This document shows, one piece after another, positions 55,691 to 64,000 of a DNA stretch of 64,000 nucleotides (the stretch's first letter is position 1; every line of letters begins with the position of its first letter). Position numbers and translations under genes: made by a program. The DNA comes from Streptococcus australis ATCC 700641 (GTDB lineage Bacteria; Bacillota; Bacilli; Lactobacillales; Streptococcaceae), in contig NZ_GL636091.1 of NCBI RefSeq assembly GCF_000186465.1, forward strand, positions 2,057,534 to 2,121,533, written 5' to 3'. Under the pieces are notes generated by a model, which saw only the letters and a list, made by a program, of their open reading frames with translations, made no database searches and was not told the origin of the DNA.

Positions 55691-56923
55691 TTATCCCTCC
55701 CAACGTTTAAAGGCTAAGACAGCATTGTGTCCTCCAAATCCAAATGTATTGGAAATAGCATAGGAAATCGGACGTTCTTGCCCTTCACCAAAGATGACAT
55801 TGGCTTCAATATAATCTGATAACTCTTGTGTTCCAGCAGTTTTTGGAACATATTGATGACGAATTGCTTCAATTGTCGCAATAGCTTCAACTGCCCCTGC
55901 TGCTCCCAAGAGGTGACCTGTAAATGATTTTGTAGAAGATACTGGAACTTCTTTACCAAATACAGAAACGATTGCACCACTTTCTCCTTTTTCATTTGCT
56001 GGAGTAGAGGTTCCATGGGCGTTGACATAATCAACTTGAGCTGGTTCAATTTCTGCCTCATCCAAAGCCAACTTCATTGCCTTGATAGCTCCTTGACCTT
56101 CTGGATGTGGAGAAGTCATATGGTAGGCATCACAGGTATTACCGTAGCCCACGACTTCAGCAAGAATGGTTGCACCACGTTTTTCAGCGTGTTCCAAACT
56201 TTCAAGCACCAACATTCCTGATCCTTCACCCATTACAAATCCATTCCGATCTTTATCAAATGGAATAGAAGCACGAGTTGGATCTTCTGTTGTTGAAAGA
56301 GCTGTTAGGGCTTGGAAACCGGCGATTGCAAATGGCGTAATAGAAGCTTCTGAACCACCTACCAACATCAAATCTTGGAAACCAAACTTAATGGCACGGA
56401 AAGCATCCCCAATCGCATCATTGGAAGAGGCACAAGCCGTGTTGATCGATTTACAAATTCCATTAGCTCCAAAACGCATAGCAACATTACCAGATGCCAT
56501 ATTTGGCAAAGCTTTTGGAAGAGTCATTGGTTTGACACGTTTTGGTCCTTTTTCATGCAAACGAATCACTTGATCTTCGATTTCTTTGATACCACCGATA
56601 CCAGAAGCAACAATGACACCAAAACGATCTTTATCAATAGCTTCTACGTCTAAACCTGCATGATTCACAGCTTCTTGAGCGGCATACAAAGCATATAATG
56701 AGTAGTTGTCAAAGCGGTTTGTATCTTTTTTGATAAAGTATTTATCAAATGGGAAATCTTGGATTTCAGCTGCATTATGAACAGCAAAGTCACTGTGGTC
56801 AAATTTTGTAATCGGACCAATTCCAATCTTTCCTTCTTTTAAGCTATTCCAAAATTCTTCTGGAGTGTTTCCGATTGGAGATGTCAAGCCATAGCCTGTT
56901 ACAACAACACGATTTAATTTCAT
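55691..56923 (-). CDS. fabF: 3-oxoacyl-ACP synthase II
   Basis: The elongating condensing enzyme, 410 residues, joining malonyl-ACP to growing acyl-ACP. Thiolase fold with Cys164 (NTACASSND), His in VNAHGTSTPAN and His in SFTGHLLGAAG; GFGGHNAVLAF near the end. It is the sole elongating synthase seen here, so it handles both saturated and unsaturated chains. It follows fabG by 17 bp. Confidence 0.97.
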   Translation of the reverse strand: MKLNRVVVTGYGLTSPIGNTPEEFWNSLKEGKIGIGPITKFDHSDFAVHNAAEIQDFPFDKYFIKKDTNRFDNYSLYALYAAQEAVNHAGLDVEAIDKDRFGVIVASGIGGIKEIEDQVIRLHEKGPKRVKPMTLPKALPNMASGNVAMRFGANGICKSINTACASSNDAIGDAFRAIKFGFQDLMLVGGSEASITPFAIAGFQALTALSTTEDPTRASIPFDKDRNGFVMGEGSGMLVLESLEHAEKRGATILAEVVGYGNTCDAYHMTSPHPEGQGAIKAMKLALDEAEIEPAQVDYVNAHGTSTPANEKGESGAIVSVFGKEVPVSSTKSFTGHLLGAAGAVEAIATIEAIRHQYVPKTAGTQELSDYIEANVIFGEGQERPISYAISNTFGFGGHNAVLAFKRWEG

Positions 56924-56940
56924 TTCAAACCTACCTCTTT

Positions 56941-57675
56941 TTATTGCATGGTTAAGCCACCATCAATTGCGATGACTTGCCCTGTTAGATATTCTTGAGT
57001 CGCAAGAAAGACTGCAACATCTGCTACTTCTTCTGTATTTCCAAAGCGTTTCATCGGAATTTGAGCGAGAGACATTTCTTTAATTTTTTCCGGAAGTCCT
57101 TCTGTCATATCAGATTCGATAAAGCCCGGAGCAATGACATTGACTCGGACATTTCTTCCAGCTACTTCACGCGCTACCGATTTAGAAAAACCAATCAAAC
57201 CAGCTTTTGAGGCTGCATAGTTAGCTTGTCCAACATTTCCTGTTAGACCGACAACACTCGACATGTTGATGATAGCACCTTCACGCGCCTTGGTCATCGG
57301 CTTTAAGACTGATTGTGTCATATTAAAAGCACCAGTCAAATTCACCTTCAAGACTTGCTCAAAATCTTCTTCCGTCAATTTTAACATGAGCTTATCATTG
57401 GTAATCCCAGCATTGTTAACAAGGATGTCTACTGAGCCAAGTGCTTCAATCGCTTCCGCGACCATTCGTTTCGCTTCCGTAGCTTGGGATACATCCCCAG
57501 TAACGCCAACTACCTTCACACCATATGAGGCAAATTCATCCACTAGACCTGCAGGGAGCTCTCCACGACTATTTAAGACAATGTTGGCTCCTTTTGACGC
57601 AAATTTATGCGCAATAGCCAATCCAATGCCTCTACTTGAGCCAGTAACAAATACATTTTTATTCTTCAGTTCCAT
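56941..57675 (-). CDS. fabG: 3-oxoacyl-ACP reductase
   Basis: NADPH-dependent short-chain reductase, 244 residues. Cofactor loop GSSRGIGLAIA, NNAGIT, and the Ser-Tyr-Lys triad in MSSVVGLTGNVGQANYAASK. The GAGGTGACT before ATG 57675 sets the start; a GTG two codons earlier is less likely. It lies 12 bp after the fabD stop. Confidence 0.96.
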   Translation of the reverse strand: MELKNKNVFVTGSSRGIGLAIAHKFASKGANIVLNSRGELPAGLVDEFASYGVKVVGVTGDVSQATEAKRMVAEAIEALGSVDILVNNAGITNDKLMLKLTEEDFEQVLKVNLTGAFNMTQSVLKPMTKAREGAIINMSSVVGLTGNVGQANYAASKAGLIGFSKSVAREVAGRNVRVNVIAPGFIESDMTEGLPEKIKEMSLAQIPMKRFGNTEEVADVAVFLATQEYLTGQVIAIDGGLTMQ

Positions 57676-57687
57676 AGTCACCTCATC

Positions 57688-58608
57688 TTATTCGTTCAGT
57701 AGGGCTTCAAGGCTGGCTTGATCCTCAACATTTTTCGTTGGAAGAGTTTTATCAATTTTTTTCAAGAAACCAGTCAAGACCTTACCTGGACCAATTTCAA
57801 TCACTTCATCTACTCCAAACTCTTGAATCGTTGCAATCGAATCATAGAAACGAACGGGCTCCATCACCTGGCGAGCTAATAAAGCTTTGATTTCGTCTGA
57901 TTTCATGATCTTTGCTTCTGTATTCCCAACCAAAGGCAAGCTAAAGTCCTTAAAAGTAACTCTCTCAAGTTCAGTCGCTAGTTTTTCACTAGCAGAAGCA
58001 AGTAAGGCCGTATGGAAGGGGCCAGAGACATTCAGAGGAATCAACCGTTTTGCCCCTGCTTCTTGTAAGAGTTCAACAGCATAGTCCACAGCTTCAACCT
58101 CTCCACCAATCACAATTTGGGCAGGAGTGTTGTAGTTAGCTGGTGTTACGACTCCCTTTTCAGAAGCCTGTTGACAGATTTCTTCAATCAAGGAAGGATC
58201 AGTATTCATGACAGCTACCATCTTTCCGCTTCCAGCAGGCGCAGCTGTTTCCATAAATTCACCCCGCTTAGCTACCAAAGCGACTGCTTCTTCAAAAGAA
58301 AGAGCACCTGCAGCAACTAGAGCAGAATATTCTCCTAGAGAAAGACCGGCAACAATATCCGGTGTAATACCCTTTTCTGCTAATAGACGATAAATAGCTA
58401 CTGAAGTTGTCAAAATAGCCGGTTGGGTAAAGCGTGTTTGATTGAGCTTGTCTTCATCAGAATCAATCAATCCTCGTAAATCATAGCCCAAAATCTGACT
58501 TGCAGTATCAAATGTCTTCTTAACAATCGGATAAGTTGCATACAAGTCACTAGCCATCCCCAATTTTTGGGCACCTTGACCAGCAAATAAGAAAGCACGT
58601 TTTGTCAC
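57688..58608 (-). CDS. fabD: Malonyl-CoA:ACP transacylase
   Basis: Moves malonyl groups from CoA to ACP. The 306-residue protein has FAGQGAQKLGM, the nucleophile Ser90 in GLSLGEYSAL, and the catalytic His in SGPFHTALL. It lies 24 bp after the fabK stop in the same operon. Confidence 0.96.
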   Translation of the reverse strand: MTKRAFLFAGQGAQKLGMASDLYATYPIVKKTFDTASQILGYDLRGLIDSDEDKLNQTRFTQPAILTTSVAIYRLLAEKGITPDIVAGLSLGEYSALVAAGALSFEEAVALVAKRGEFMETAAPAGSGKMVAVMNTDPSLIEEICQQASEKGVVTPANYNTPAQIVIGGEVEAVDYAVELLQEAGAKRLIPLNVSGPFHTALLASASEKLATELERVTFKDFSLPLVGNTEAKIMKSDEIKALLARQVMEPVRFYDSIATIQEFGVDEVIEIGPGKVLTGFLKKIDKTLPTKNVEDQASLEALLNE

Positions 58609-58632
58609 TGTTCTCTTCCTTTCCTTTACTTG

Positions 58633-59598
58633 TTAGAATTTGACATCTGCCCAGCGAGCTGCTTCTTTCTGAATGACTTTAGCAGCTCCAAAATAGATAT
58701 CTTCCAAGATTTCAGCACAGGTTTCTTCTTTACTTACGAGACCTGCAATTTGTCCTGCCATCACAGATCCGTTATCAACGTCTCCGTCCACAACAGCATT
58801 GCGAAGAGCACCTGCTCCTAATTCTTCAATTTCTTCTTGAGTCTTCTTACCTGCCAAGAAATCTTTTTCAGCTTGGTTATAAGCAGAAGCCAATTTATTC
58901 TTAATCGCACGAACTGGATGGCCAACAACTGACGCAGACACTACTGTATCAATGTCTTTAGCTTTCAAGATTTTATTCTTAAAGTTTTGGTGAGCATTTG
59001 ATTCTTTAGCAACGACAAATCGTGTTCCCACTTGAACAGCAGCTGCTCCAAGCATGAAGACTGCAGCTGCTCCAGCACCATCAGCCACACCACCAGCACC
59101 AATAACTGGAATAGAAACAGCTTCGACCACTTGACGAACCAGGGTCATGGTAGTCAATTTACCAATATGCCCACCTGCTTCCATTCCTTCAGCAATCACA
59201 GCATCCGCACCTAGTTTTTCCATCCGTTTTGCTAAAGCTACTGAAGGTACAACTGGAATAACGGTAATGCCAGCTTCGTGGAAACGATCCATGTATTTTC
59301 CAGGATTCCCTGCACCAGTGGTAACAACTTTAACCCCTTCTTCGATAACCAAATCAACGATATCATCTGCAAAAGGAGAGAGGAGCATGATATTCACTCC
59401 AAAAGGTTTGTCAGTAATGGATTTGACACGATCAATATTCGCTTTGACAACTTCTTTAGGTGCATTTCCTCCACCGATGATCCCAAGACCACCCGCATTG
59501 GATACAGCTCCCGCTAGATCACCATCAGCGACCCAAGCCATACCACCTTGGAAAATTGGATATTTAATGTTTAATAATTCTGTAATTCGTGTTTGCAT
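58633..59598 (-). CDS. fabK: Enoyl-ACP reductase II (FMN-dependent)
   Basis: The FMN-binding enoyl reductase that replaces FabI in streptococci and makes them insensitive to triclosan. The 321-residue TIM-barrel protein has PIFQGGMAWVADGDLAGAVS, KPFGVNIMLLSP, AEGMEAGGHIG (FMN and substrate site) and VQVGTRFVVAKES. A FabT-like palindrome and a large inverted repeat lie in the 110-bp gap upstream, so this gene probably has its own regulated promoter. Confidence 0.96.
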   Translation of the reverse strand: MQTRITELLNIKYPIFQGGMAWVADGDLAGAVSNAGGLGIIGGGNAPKEVVKANIDRVKSITDKPFGVNIMLLSPFADDIVDLVIEEGVKVVTTGAGNPGKYMDRFHEAGITVIPVVPSVALAKRMEKLGADAVIAEGMEAGGHIGKLTTMTLVRQVVEAVSIPVIGAGGVADGAGAAAVFMLGAAAVQVGTRFVVAKESNAHQNFKNKILKAKDIDTVVSASVVGHPVRAIKNKLASAYNQAEKDFLAGKKTQEEIEELGAGALRNAVVDGDVDNGSVMAGQIAGLVSKEETCAEILEDIYFGAAKVIQKEAARWADVKF

Positions 59599-59623
59599 AA
59601 TACCTTCCTCGTTTTCGCTTAAG

Positions 59624-59667
59624 TAATAGTTTGAAAGCGGTTCTTTGCTTTGAGCGTCAAACTATTA
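59624..59667. repeat. Inverted repeat in the fabK leader
   Basis: TAATAGTTTGA and TCAAACTATTA face each other across 22 bp between acpP and fabK. The right half is part of the FabT-like site. There is no T-run, so it is not an intrinsic terminator. Confidence 0.5.
59648..59663. promoter_or_regulatory. FabT-like operator upstream of fabK
   Basis: AGTTTGACGCTCAAAG (minus strand) resembles the FabT palindrome TTTGA-N3-TCAAA. In pneumococcus FabT controls the cluster from sites at fabT and at fabK, and this is the matching position. Confidence 0.6.
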
Positions 59668-59676
59668 CCTAAACAA

Positions 59677-59700
59677 GAGAGAATATCTTTCGATACTCTC
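59677..59700 (-). terminator. Probable acpP terminator
   Basis: GAGAGTATC pairs with GATATTCTC around a GAAA loop, followed by TCTTGTTT; the U-tract is imperfect, so some read-through into fabK is likely. Confidence 0.5.
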
Positions 59701-59708
59701 ATCCATTA

Positions 59709-59933
59709 TTATTTAGTTTTTTCTTCTACGTAAGCAACAAGGTCACCTACAGTTGACAAGCCTTCTTCTGTTTCAATTTGAATGTCGAATGCATCTTCAA
59801 TTTCTGAAATCACTTGGAACAAATCCAATGAATCAGCTTCAAGATCTTCAAAAGTAGACTCAAGTGTTACTTCTGATGGTTCTTTACCAAGTTCTTCAAC
59901 AATAATTTCTTGTACTTTTTCAAATACTGCCAT
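59709..59933 (-). CDS. acpP: Acyl carrier protein
   Basis: A 74-residue acidic helical protein that carries acyl chains on phosphopantetheine. Ser35 in EADSLDLFQ is the attachment site. The fabT-fabH-acpP order fits the main synthesis ACP. AAGGAGG lies upstream of the ATG. A weak terminator after it could make acpP mRNA more abundant than the downstream genes. Confidence 0.95.
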   Translation of the reverse strand: MAVFEKVQEIIVEELGKEPSEVTLESTFEDLEADSLDLFQVISEIEDAFDIQIETEEGLSTVGDLVAYVEEKTK

Positions 59934-59988
59934 GATTGGCCTCCTTAAAATAATAAAAAATTTTTAAAATGTGTTACCACATGTTTAA

Positions 59989-60963
59989 CTAGATTGTAAC
60001 AAGAAGTGAGCCCCATGTCAAACCTCCACCAAATCCAGACAGAAGAATTGTTTGACTTCCATCCAATTTGATCAGTCCTTGGTCGACACACTCCGATAAT
60101 AAAATTGGAATACTTGCGGCACTCGTGTTACCATATTCCATCATGTTTGCAGGAAGTTTTTCCCGATCAACCCCGATTTTCTTAGCCATTTTATCTAAGA
60201 TACGGTCATTTGCTTGGTGCAGAAGAAAATAATCAATCTCTTCAACAGGCACTGGAGCATCTGCTAACATATTTTTAATACTCTTAGCCACATCCCGAAT
60301 GGCAAAATCAAAGACTGCTCTCCCATCCATTGACAAATATTTTTTATCTTCTTCCTTATCAGAATATGGTGAAGATAAACCAACAGATGATGATTGAAGA
60401 ACTTCTCCACGGGAACCGTCTGAAAACAGACTTTCTGCTAAAAAAGTTTGTTGCTCGGAAGCTTCCAATAAAACACCGCCAGCACCATCCCCAAATAAGA
60501 CTGCTGTTGTCCGATCTTCCCAATCGATCACTTTCGATAAGGTTTCACTTCCGATAACGATTCCTCGTTTGTACTGGCCAGAGCGAATAAACTTTTCAGC
60601 AGTCGCAAGCGCAAAGACAAATCCACTACAAGCAGCGGTCAAATCAAAAACAAAGGCTTTAGAGGCACCAATTTTAGCTTGAACACGAGCAGCTGTAGAT
60701 GGCATCATGGAATCCGGTGAAATCGTAGCAACAAAGATAAAATCCAACTGATCCGCTTGTAAACTACTTTTTTCAAGCAAGCGACGAGCCACTTCCGTAG
60801 CTAAATCGCTGGTTGATTCTGATTGAGAAATATGACGCTTCCTAATTCCTGTCCGACTAGCAATCCACTCATCACTGGTATCCATCCGTTCAGAAAGATC
60901 CTGATTGGAAATCACTTGGCTTGGCGCATAATGGGCTACCTGACTAATTTTTGCAAAAGTCAT
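59989..60963 (-). CDS. fabH: 3-oxoacyl-ACP synthase III
   Basis: Starts chains by condensing acetyl-CoA with malonyl-ACP. The 324-residue protein has Cys112 (TAACSGFVF), His in [10 protein letters not shown] and Asn in [10 protein letters not shown]. Its ATG overlaps the fabT stop (TAATG), so the regulator and the first enzyme are translated together. Confidence 0.96.
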   Translation of the reverse strand: MTFAKISQVAHYAPSQVISNQDLSERMDTSDEWIASRTGIRKRHISQSESTSDLATEVARRLLEKSSLQADQLDFIFVATISPDSMMPSTAARVQAKIGASKAFVFDLTAACSGFVFALATAEKFIRSGQYKRGIVIGSETLSKVIDWEDRTTAVLFGDGAGGVLLEASEQQTFLAESLFSDGSRGEVLQSSSVGLSSPYSDKEEDKKYLSMDGRAVFDFAIRDVAKSIKNMLADAPVPVEEIDYFLLHQANDRILDKMAKKIGVDREKLPANMMEYGNTSAASIPILLSECVDQGLIKLDGSQTILLSGFGGGLTWGSLLVTI

Positions 60964-61397
60964 TATTTCAACTCCTCCAAGAAACGATAAAGGTTCTGCA
61001 ACCCTTTTTGCATCACTTTCCGTTCATCTGGAGACATCCCATCGATAATTTGATTGACCATTCGCTTGTGAAATTGTTGGTGAAGCCGATACAAGAGTTT
61101 TCCTCTTTTGGTCAAACTCAAATGGACAACCCGACGATCAACTTCAGATCTGGTTCGTTCAATATAACCTTTTCGTTCAAGGTTATTTAAACTGGTTGTG
61201 ACTGTACCTAACGTAACCATTAACGAACGCGAAATATCACTTGGAGTTGCGTTTGGTGTTGAGCCGATGACATCTATTGTGTGCATTTCCTTAATAGAAA
61301 CATCATTAAATCGACTGCTACGTAAACTAGTTTCTTCGATGACTAAAACGTTGTTAAAAATGGATGTAAGGTAATCATTGACTAGTTGAAAATTCAA
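60963..61397 (-). CDS. fabT: MarR-family fatty acid repressor FabT (TTG start)
   Basis: Represses the fab cluster when bound to long-chain acyl-ACP. The 144-residue protein has the MarR winged helix with [20 protein letters not shown] (recognition) and [20 protein letters not shown] (wing). Start: no ATG; a TTG at 61397 is 8 nt after GGGGG and gives the same 144-residue length as pneumococcal FabT, whereas the GTG at 61406 is only 1 nt away. A FabT-like palindrome covers its promoter, so it is probably autoregulated. Confidence 0.93.
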   Translation of the reverse strand: MNFQLVNDYLTSIFNNVLVIEETSLRSSRFNDVSIKEMHTIDVIGSTPNATPSDISRSLMVTLGTVTTSLNNLERKGYIERTRSEVDRRVVHLSLTKRGKLLYRLHQQFHKRMVNQIIDGMSPDERKVMQKGLQNLYRFLEELK

Positions 61398-61418
61398 AAA
61401 CCACACCCCCTATTCATT

Positions 61419-61434
61419 ACTTTGATAATCGAAT
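61419..61434. promoter_or_regulatory. FabT operator at the fabT promoter
   Basis: ATTCGATTATCAAAGT (minus strand) differs at one core position from the FabT palindrome TTTGATTATCAAA. It runs from the -10 to about +15. Confidence 0.75.
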
Positions 61435-61461
61435 TTTATCAAAATTCAAACCAAATAGCAA
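61433..61461 (-). promoter_or_regulatory. Promoter of fabT-fabH-acpP
   Basis: TTGCTA (61461-61456), 17 bp, TAAAAT (61438-61433) with TGA extension. Confidence 0.7.
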
Positions 61462-61495
61462 GTCCCAACAACAAAAACATAAAAATTTTACGTTT

Positions 61496-62287
61496 TTATT
61501 TTCCTATAAATTTTGGACGTCGACGTTCTGAATAGGCAATAACTCCCTCTTTAAAGTCTTCTTTTAAAGATAGATTTCTTTGCAATCTCAACTCAATTTC
61601 AGCATAGCGATCCCAGTCAGTCAGCATGCTAGACCAGGCCAACTCTTTAATCGCAGCAAAAGAATTGTCTGAGCTACGTCTTAACTTTATGAGAAGTTGG
61701 TTAACAGTCTTGTCTAATTTATCTACTTCAGAAACCTTATACACAACGCCATATTCCAGAGCCTTTTCAGCACCTAATGGTTCACCAGTCATCGCTAACT
61801 GAGTTGCTCTACTCAAACCAATGGCTCTTCCTAAAAGGAAAAGACCACCAGCATCAGGAGCTAAACCTACTCCAACAAAGGCTTGAATAAACTTGGCTTT
61901 ATCAGAAGCAATACAAAAATCTGCCGCTACTGCCATATTAGCAGTTGCTCCTGCAACCGCACCATCTGCAACCATAATCACAGGTTTTGGAAGTTGCTTC
62001 ATTTTTTTAGAGATTTGATTTACCAATTCCGCAATTTGCGTTAACGAATCGATATCATCGGCATCGACAGCCCGCTTCATCTCTGCTAAATCACCACCAA
62101 CCGAAAAAACCTTACCAACTGCTTTAAATAAAATAAAACGAATATCTGGATTCTTCTCAGCTAATTCTAATGCTTCAAGGATTTCCTGACACATTGGAAT
62201 GTTAAAACCATTTGAAACCTCAGGTCTATTTAAAACAATAGATGCGAGATCCTCTTCTACAGAATATATAATCGTTTCGAACACCAT
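61496..62287 (-). CDS. fabM: trans-2,cis-3-decenoyl-ACP isomerase
   Basis: The enoyl-ACP isomerase that creates the cis double bond in streptococcal unsaturated fatty acids, in place of FabA. A 263-residue crotonase-fold protein with [28 protein letters not shown] (oxyanion loop) and [16 protein letters not shown] containing the catalytic Asp. It ends [15 protein letters not shown] precedes the ATG. It has its own promoter and is separated from fabT by 98 bp with only a weak hairpin. Confidence 0.95.
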   Translation of the reverse strand: MVFETIIYSVEEDLASIVLNRPEVSNGFNIPMCQEILEALELAEKNPDIRFILFKAVGKVFSVGGDLAEMKRAVDADDIDSLTQIAELVNQISKKMKQLPKPVIMVADGAVAGATANMAVAADFCIASDKAKFIQAFVGVGLAPDAGGLFLLGRAIGLSRATQLAMTGEPLGAEKALEYGVVYKVSEVDKLDKTVNQLLIKLRRSSDNSFAAIKELAWSSMLTDWDRYAEIELRLQRNLSLKEDFKEGVIAYSERRRPKFIGK

Positions 62288-62311
62288 AAGCCACCTCTTT
62301 ACTAATTAGCT

Positions 62312-62335
62312 GTTCAAATTGTTTGATAGTTGAAC
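62312..62335. promoter_or_regulatory. Inverted repeat in the fabM leader, possibly FabT-related
   Basis: GTTCAA and TTGAAC flank a centre containing TCAAA-TTG-TTTGA. The half-sites are in the reverse order to a standard FabT box, so a role for FabT is uncertain. Confidence 0.3.
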
Positions 62336-62352
62336 TTATTTATTTTTATATT

Positions 62353-62381
62353 ATTTTAGCACAACTACTTTGAGAAGTAAA
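62353..62381 (-). promoter_or_regulatory. fabM promoter
   Basis: TTTACT (62381-62376), 17 bp, TAAAAT (62358-62353) with TGC extension. Confidence 0.65.
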
Positions 62382-62443
62382 TTACATTTTCATAACAAAG
62401 TGTCTCAGCCGAAAGACTTGCTTGATAGCAGTGCTATTTTAGA

Positions 62444-62472
62444 TTGTAACCAAGCTCTATCTTTGGTATAAT
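62444..62472 (+). promoter_or_regulatory. Aspartokinase promoter
   Basis: TTGTAA (62444-62449), 17 bp, TATAAT (62467-62472) with TGG extension, 28 bp before the start codon. Confidence 0.75.
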
Positions 62473-62500
62473 TTAAAGTAAGTTTTGTAAAGGAGTCCAC

Positions 62501-63850
62501 ATGAAAGTAGTTAAATTTGGTGGTAGTTCGTTAGCATCTGCTACCCAGCTAGAAAAAGTATTCAATATTGTTAAAGAAGATGAAACCCGTCAATACGTGG
62601 TCGTTTCTGCTCCAGGGAAACGCAATGCTGAGGACACAAAAGTTACCGATGCCCTCATCAAGTATTATAAAGAATATACCAACGGAAAAGATACTAGTCA
62701 AAGTCAAGAATGGATTATTAATCGCTATCGTTCTATTACAGAGGAGTTAGACTTAAACGAGGAAATTATCGAAGAAATTGCTAGAGATATCATTTCCCTT
62801 GCAACACTTCCCAAATCCGATAACACCTTCTTATATGATACCTTCTTAGCAGCTGGAGAAAACAACAATGCGAAACTCATTGCAGCTTACTTTGTTAAAA
62901 AGGGCTTAGAAGCAAAATATATCCATCCAAAAGATGCAGGTATCTTTGTAACAAGTGAACCTTGTAATGCTCGCATTCTGCCTTCTAGTTACGATAAGAT
63001 TGAAGAACTCAGAAACCATAATGAAATTTTAGTAATCCCTGGATTCTTTGGAATTACTAAAGAAGGCCAAGTATGTACTTTTTCAAGAGGTGGTTCTGAT
63101 ATTACAGGATCTATTATTGCAGCCGGAGTTAAAGCAGATCTCTACGAAAACTTTACGGACGTCGATGGTATTTTTGCAGCTCACCCAGGGATTATTAAAC
63201 ACCCACATTCTATTCCTGAACTAACCTATAAAGAGATGCGGGAATTAGCCTATGCTGGCTTTAGTGTCCTCCATGATGAAGCACTTGTTCCTGCATATCG
63301 TGGAAAAATTCCAATGGTGATTAAGAATACCAACAATCCAAAACATCCAGGTACCAAGATTGTGCTGAACCATACCAATGAGAATGTAAAAGTTGTTGGA
63401 ATTGCAGGAGACTCAGGATTTGTCAGCATTAATACCACCAAATACCTGATGAATAGAGAAGTCGGTTTTGGTAGAAAATTATTACAAATTTTAGAAGATT
63501 TGAATATTAGTTGGGATCACATGCCAACAGGAATTGACGACCTATCAGTCATTCTTCGGTCAAAAGAATTAACCCCAATTAAGGAACAAGAAATTTTAAA
63601 ACATTTAATCCAAGATTTACAGGTGGACTATGCCGAAATTGAGCATGATCTTTCCATTATCATGATAGTAGGAGAGAATATGAAAAATCAAATTGGTGTA
63701 ACAGCAACAGCTACAAAAGCTTTATCAGAAAACAACATTAATATCCAAATGATTTCTCAAGGATCCAGCGAAGTTTCCATCATGTTTGTAGTCAATCAAG
63801 AACAAGAAAAACAAGCTATTAAAGCTCTATACAATGTTTTCTTTAACTAA
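62501..63850 (+). CDS. lysC: Aspartate kinase
   Basis: Phosphorylates aspartate, opening the route to lysine/diaminopimelate, threonine and methionine. The 449-residue protein has an amino acid kinase domain (KFGGSSLA at the start, FSRGGSDITGSIIAAG, FTDVDGIFAAHPG) and two C-terminal ACT domains (about 310-449, including VTATATKALSENNINIQMIS) that bind the feedback inhibitor. Single gene with consensus-like promoter, AAAGGAG, and a terminator; divergent from fabM. Which end product inhibits it cannot be told. Confidence 0.94.
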   Translation: MKVVKFGGSSLASATQLEKVFNIVKEDETRQYVVVSAPGKRNAEDTKVTDALIKYYKEYTNGKDTSQSQEWIINRYRSITEELDLNEEIIEEIARDIISLATLPKSDNTFLYDTFLAAGENNNAKLIAAYFVKKGLEAKYIHPKDAGIFVTSEPCNARILPSSYDKIEELRNHNEILVIPGFFGITKEGQVCTFSRGGSDITGSIIAAGVKADLYENFTDVDGIFAAHPGIIKHPHSIPELTYKEMRELAYAGFSVLHDEALVPAYRGKIPMVIKNTNNPKHPGTKIVLNHTNENVKVVGIAGDSGFVSINTTKYLMNREVGFGRKLLQILEDLNISWDHMPTGIDDLSVILRSKELTPIKEQEILKHLIQDLQVDYAEIEHDLSIIMIVGENMKNQIGVTATATKALSENNINIQMISQGSSEVSIMFVVNQEQEKQAIKALYNVFFN

Positions 63851-63853
63851 GAA

Positions 63854-63878
63854 AAAAGGTTCGAAAGAACCTTTTTTT
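63854..63878 (+). terminator. lysC terminator
   Basis: AAAAGGTTC-GAAA-GAACCTTTT followed by further Ts. Confidence 0.85.
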
Positions 63879-63891
63879 AATGTATTCATAA

Positions 63892-63916
63892 AAATAAAAA
63901 AAAAACCCTTTCGGGT
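63892..63916 (-). terminator. tRNA-Asn terminator
   Basis: ACCC-GAAA-GGGT followed by a long T-run on the minus strand, just past the tRNA. Confidence 0.75.
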
Positions 63917-63921
63917 ACTGA

Positions 63922-63995
63922 CTCCGCCAGTAGGACTCGAACCTACGACATCATGATTAACAGTCATGCGCTACTACCAACTGAGCTATGGCGGA
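63922..63995 (-). tRNA. tRNA-Asn (GTT)
   Basis: A 74-nt cloverleaf on the minus strand. Acceptor TCCGCCA/TGGCGGA with discriminator G, D-arm AGCTCAGTTGGTAGTAGC, anticodon loop CTGTTAA giving GTT (Asn), T-arm GGTTCGAGTCC. CCA is not encoded. It lies at the window edge and may continue into a tRNA or rRNA cluster beyond. Confidence 0.95.
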
Positions 63996-64000
63996 AAAAA

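Noticed and set aside
1-64000. CRISPR array, prophage, insertion sequence or integrated element
   Set aside because: No regularly spaced repeats, transposase, integrase or phage gene was recognised; the gene order is core streptococcal throughout.

Overview
The window is core chromosome of a low-GC Gram-positive coccus of the genus Streptococcus, most likely mitis or sanguinis group. Three things point there: the gene neighbourhoods (recU-pbp1a; rsmH-ftsL-pbpX-mraY; rimP-nusA-ylxR-ylxQ-infB-rbfA; fabM / fabT-fabH-acpP-fabK-fabD-fabG-fabF-accB-fabZ-accC-accD-accA; manLMN plus DUF956), the close protein match to pneumococcal families (FabK in place of FabI, FabM, FabT, CcrZ), and a 1500-residue surface subtilase with a YSIRK signal. 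I recognise no phage, insertion sequence, CRISPR array or plasmid genes. Species cannot be fixed from the sequence alone.

Layout. 1-3.3 kb: a partial YpsA-type gene diverges from recU-pbp1a. 3.3-9.1 kb: pepC, a GNAT acetyltransferase, the pncB-nadE NAD salvage pair, trxB and a small membrane protein. 9.2-12.4 kb: a polar amino acid ABC transporter without a linked binding protein, and a CshB-like helicase. 12.4-17.1 kb: the division cluster rsmH-ftsL-pbpX-mraY. 17.2-21.4 kb: a small, probably leaderless membrane protein, a frameshifted DUF896 gene, and glyQ-glyS behind a T-box leader and a duplicated glyQ start. 21.4-25.9 kb: the subtilase. 26-31 kb: an aldo/keto reductase, nagA with a probable NagR operator, a structured intergenic region, and an Na/phosphate symporter. 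30.8-36.3 kb: the nusA-infB operon. 36.4-39.7 kb: trmB, ccrZ and an EcsAB-type exporter. 39.7-42.7 kb: hit, a coiled-coil protein, and lytR-GNAT-tsaE. 42.8-45.3 kb: a purine permease and a HAD phosphatase. 45.4-50.2 kb: adhP, manLMN and manO. 50.2-51.7 kb: serS with a T-box. 51.7-62.3 kb: the type II fatty acid synthesis cluster. 62.5-64 kb: aspartokinase and a tRNA-Asn.

How the genes work together. The fab/acc cluster encodes an almost complete route from acetyl-CoA to acyl-ACP, including the FabM branch for unsaturated chains and the repressor FabT. FabT-like palindromes lie at the fabT promoter and upstream of fabK. The sugar genes carry carbon-control signals: cre-like sites at adhP and manL, a CiaR-type repeat just downstream of the manL promoter, and a NagR-like site at nagA. 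Two aminoacyl-tRNA synthetase units (glyQS, serS) are controlled by T-box attenuation. The nusA operon has a leader hairpin with a poor U-tract and an apparently non-canonical rimP start codon.

The window is mostly ordinary core genome. The observations most worth a second look are the rimP start and leader, the duplicated glyQ start region with its 118-bp spacer, the one-base lesion in the DUF896 gene, the YSIRK protease with no LPXTG anchor, a candidate small RNA upstream of nagA, and two genes whose -10 boxes sit 6 bp from the start codon.
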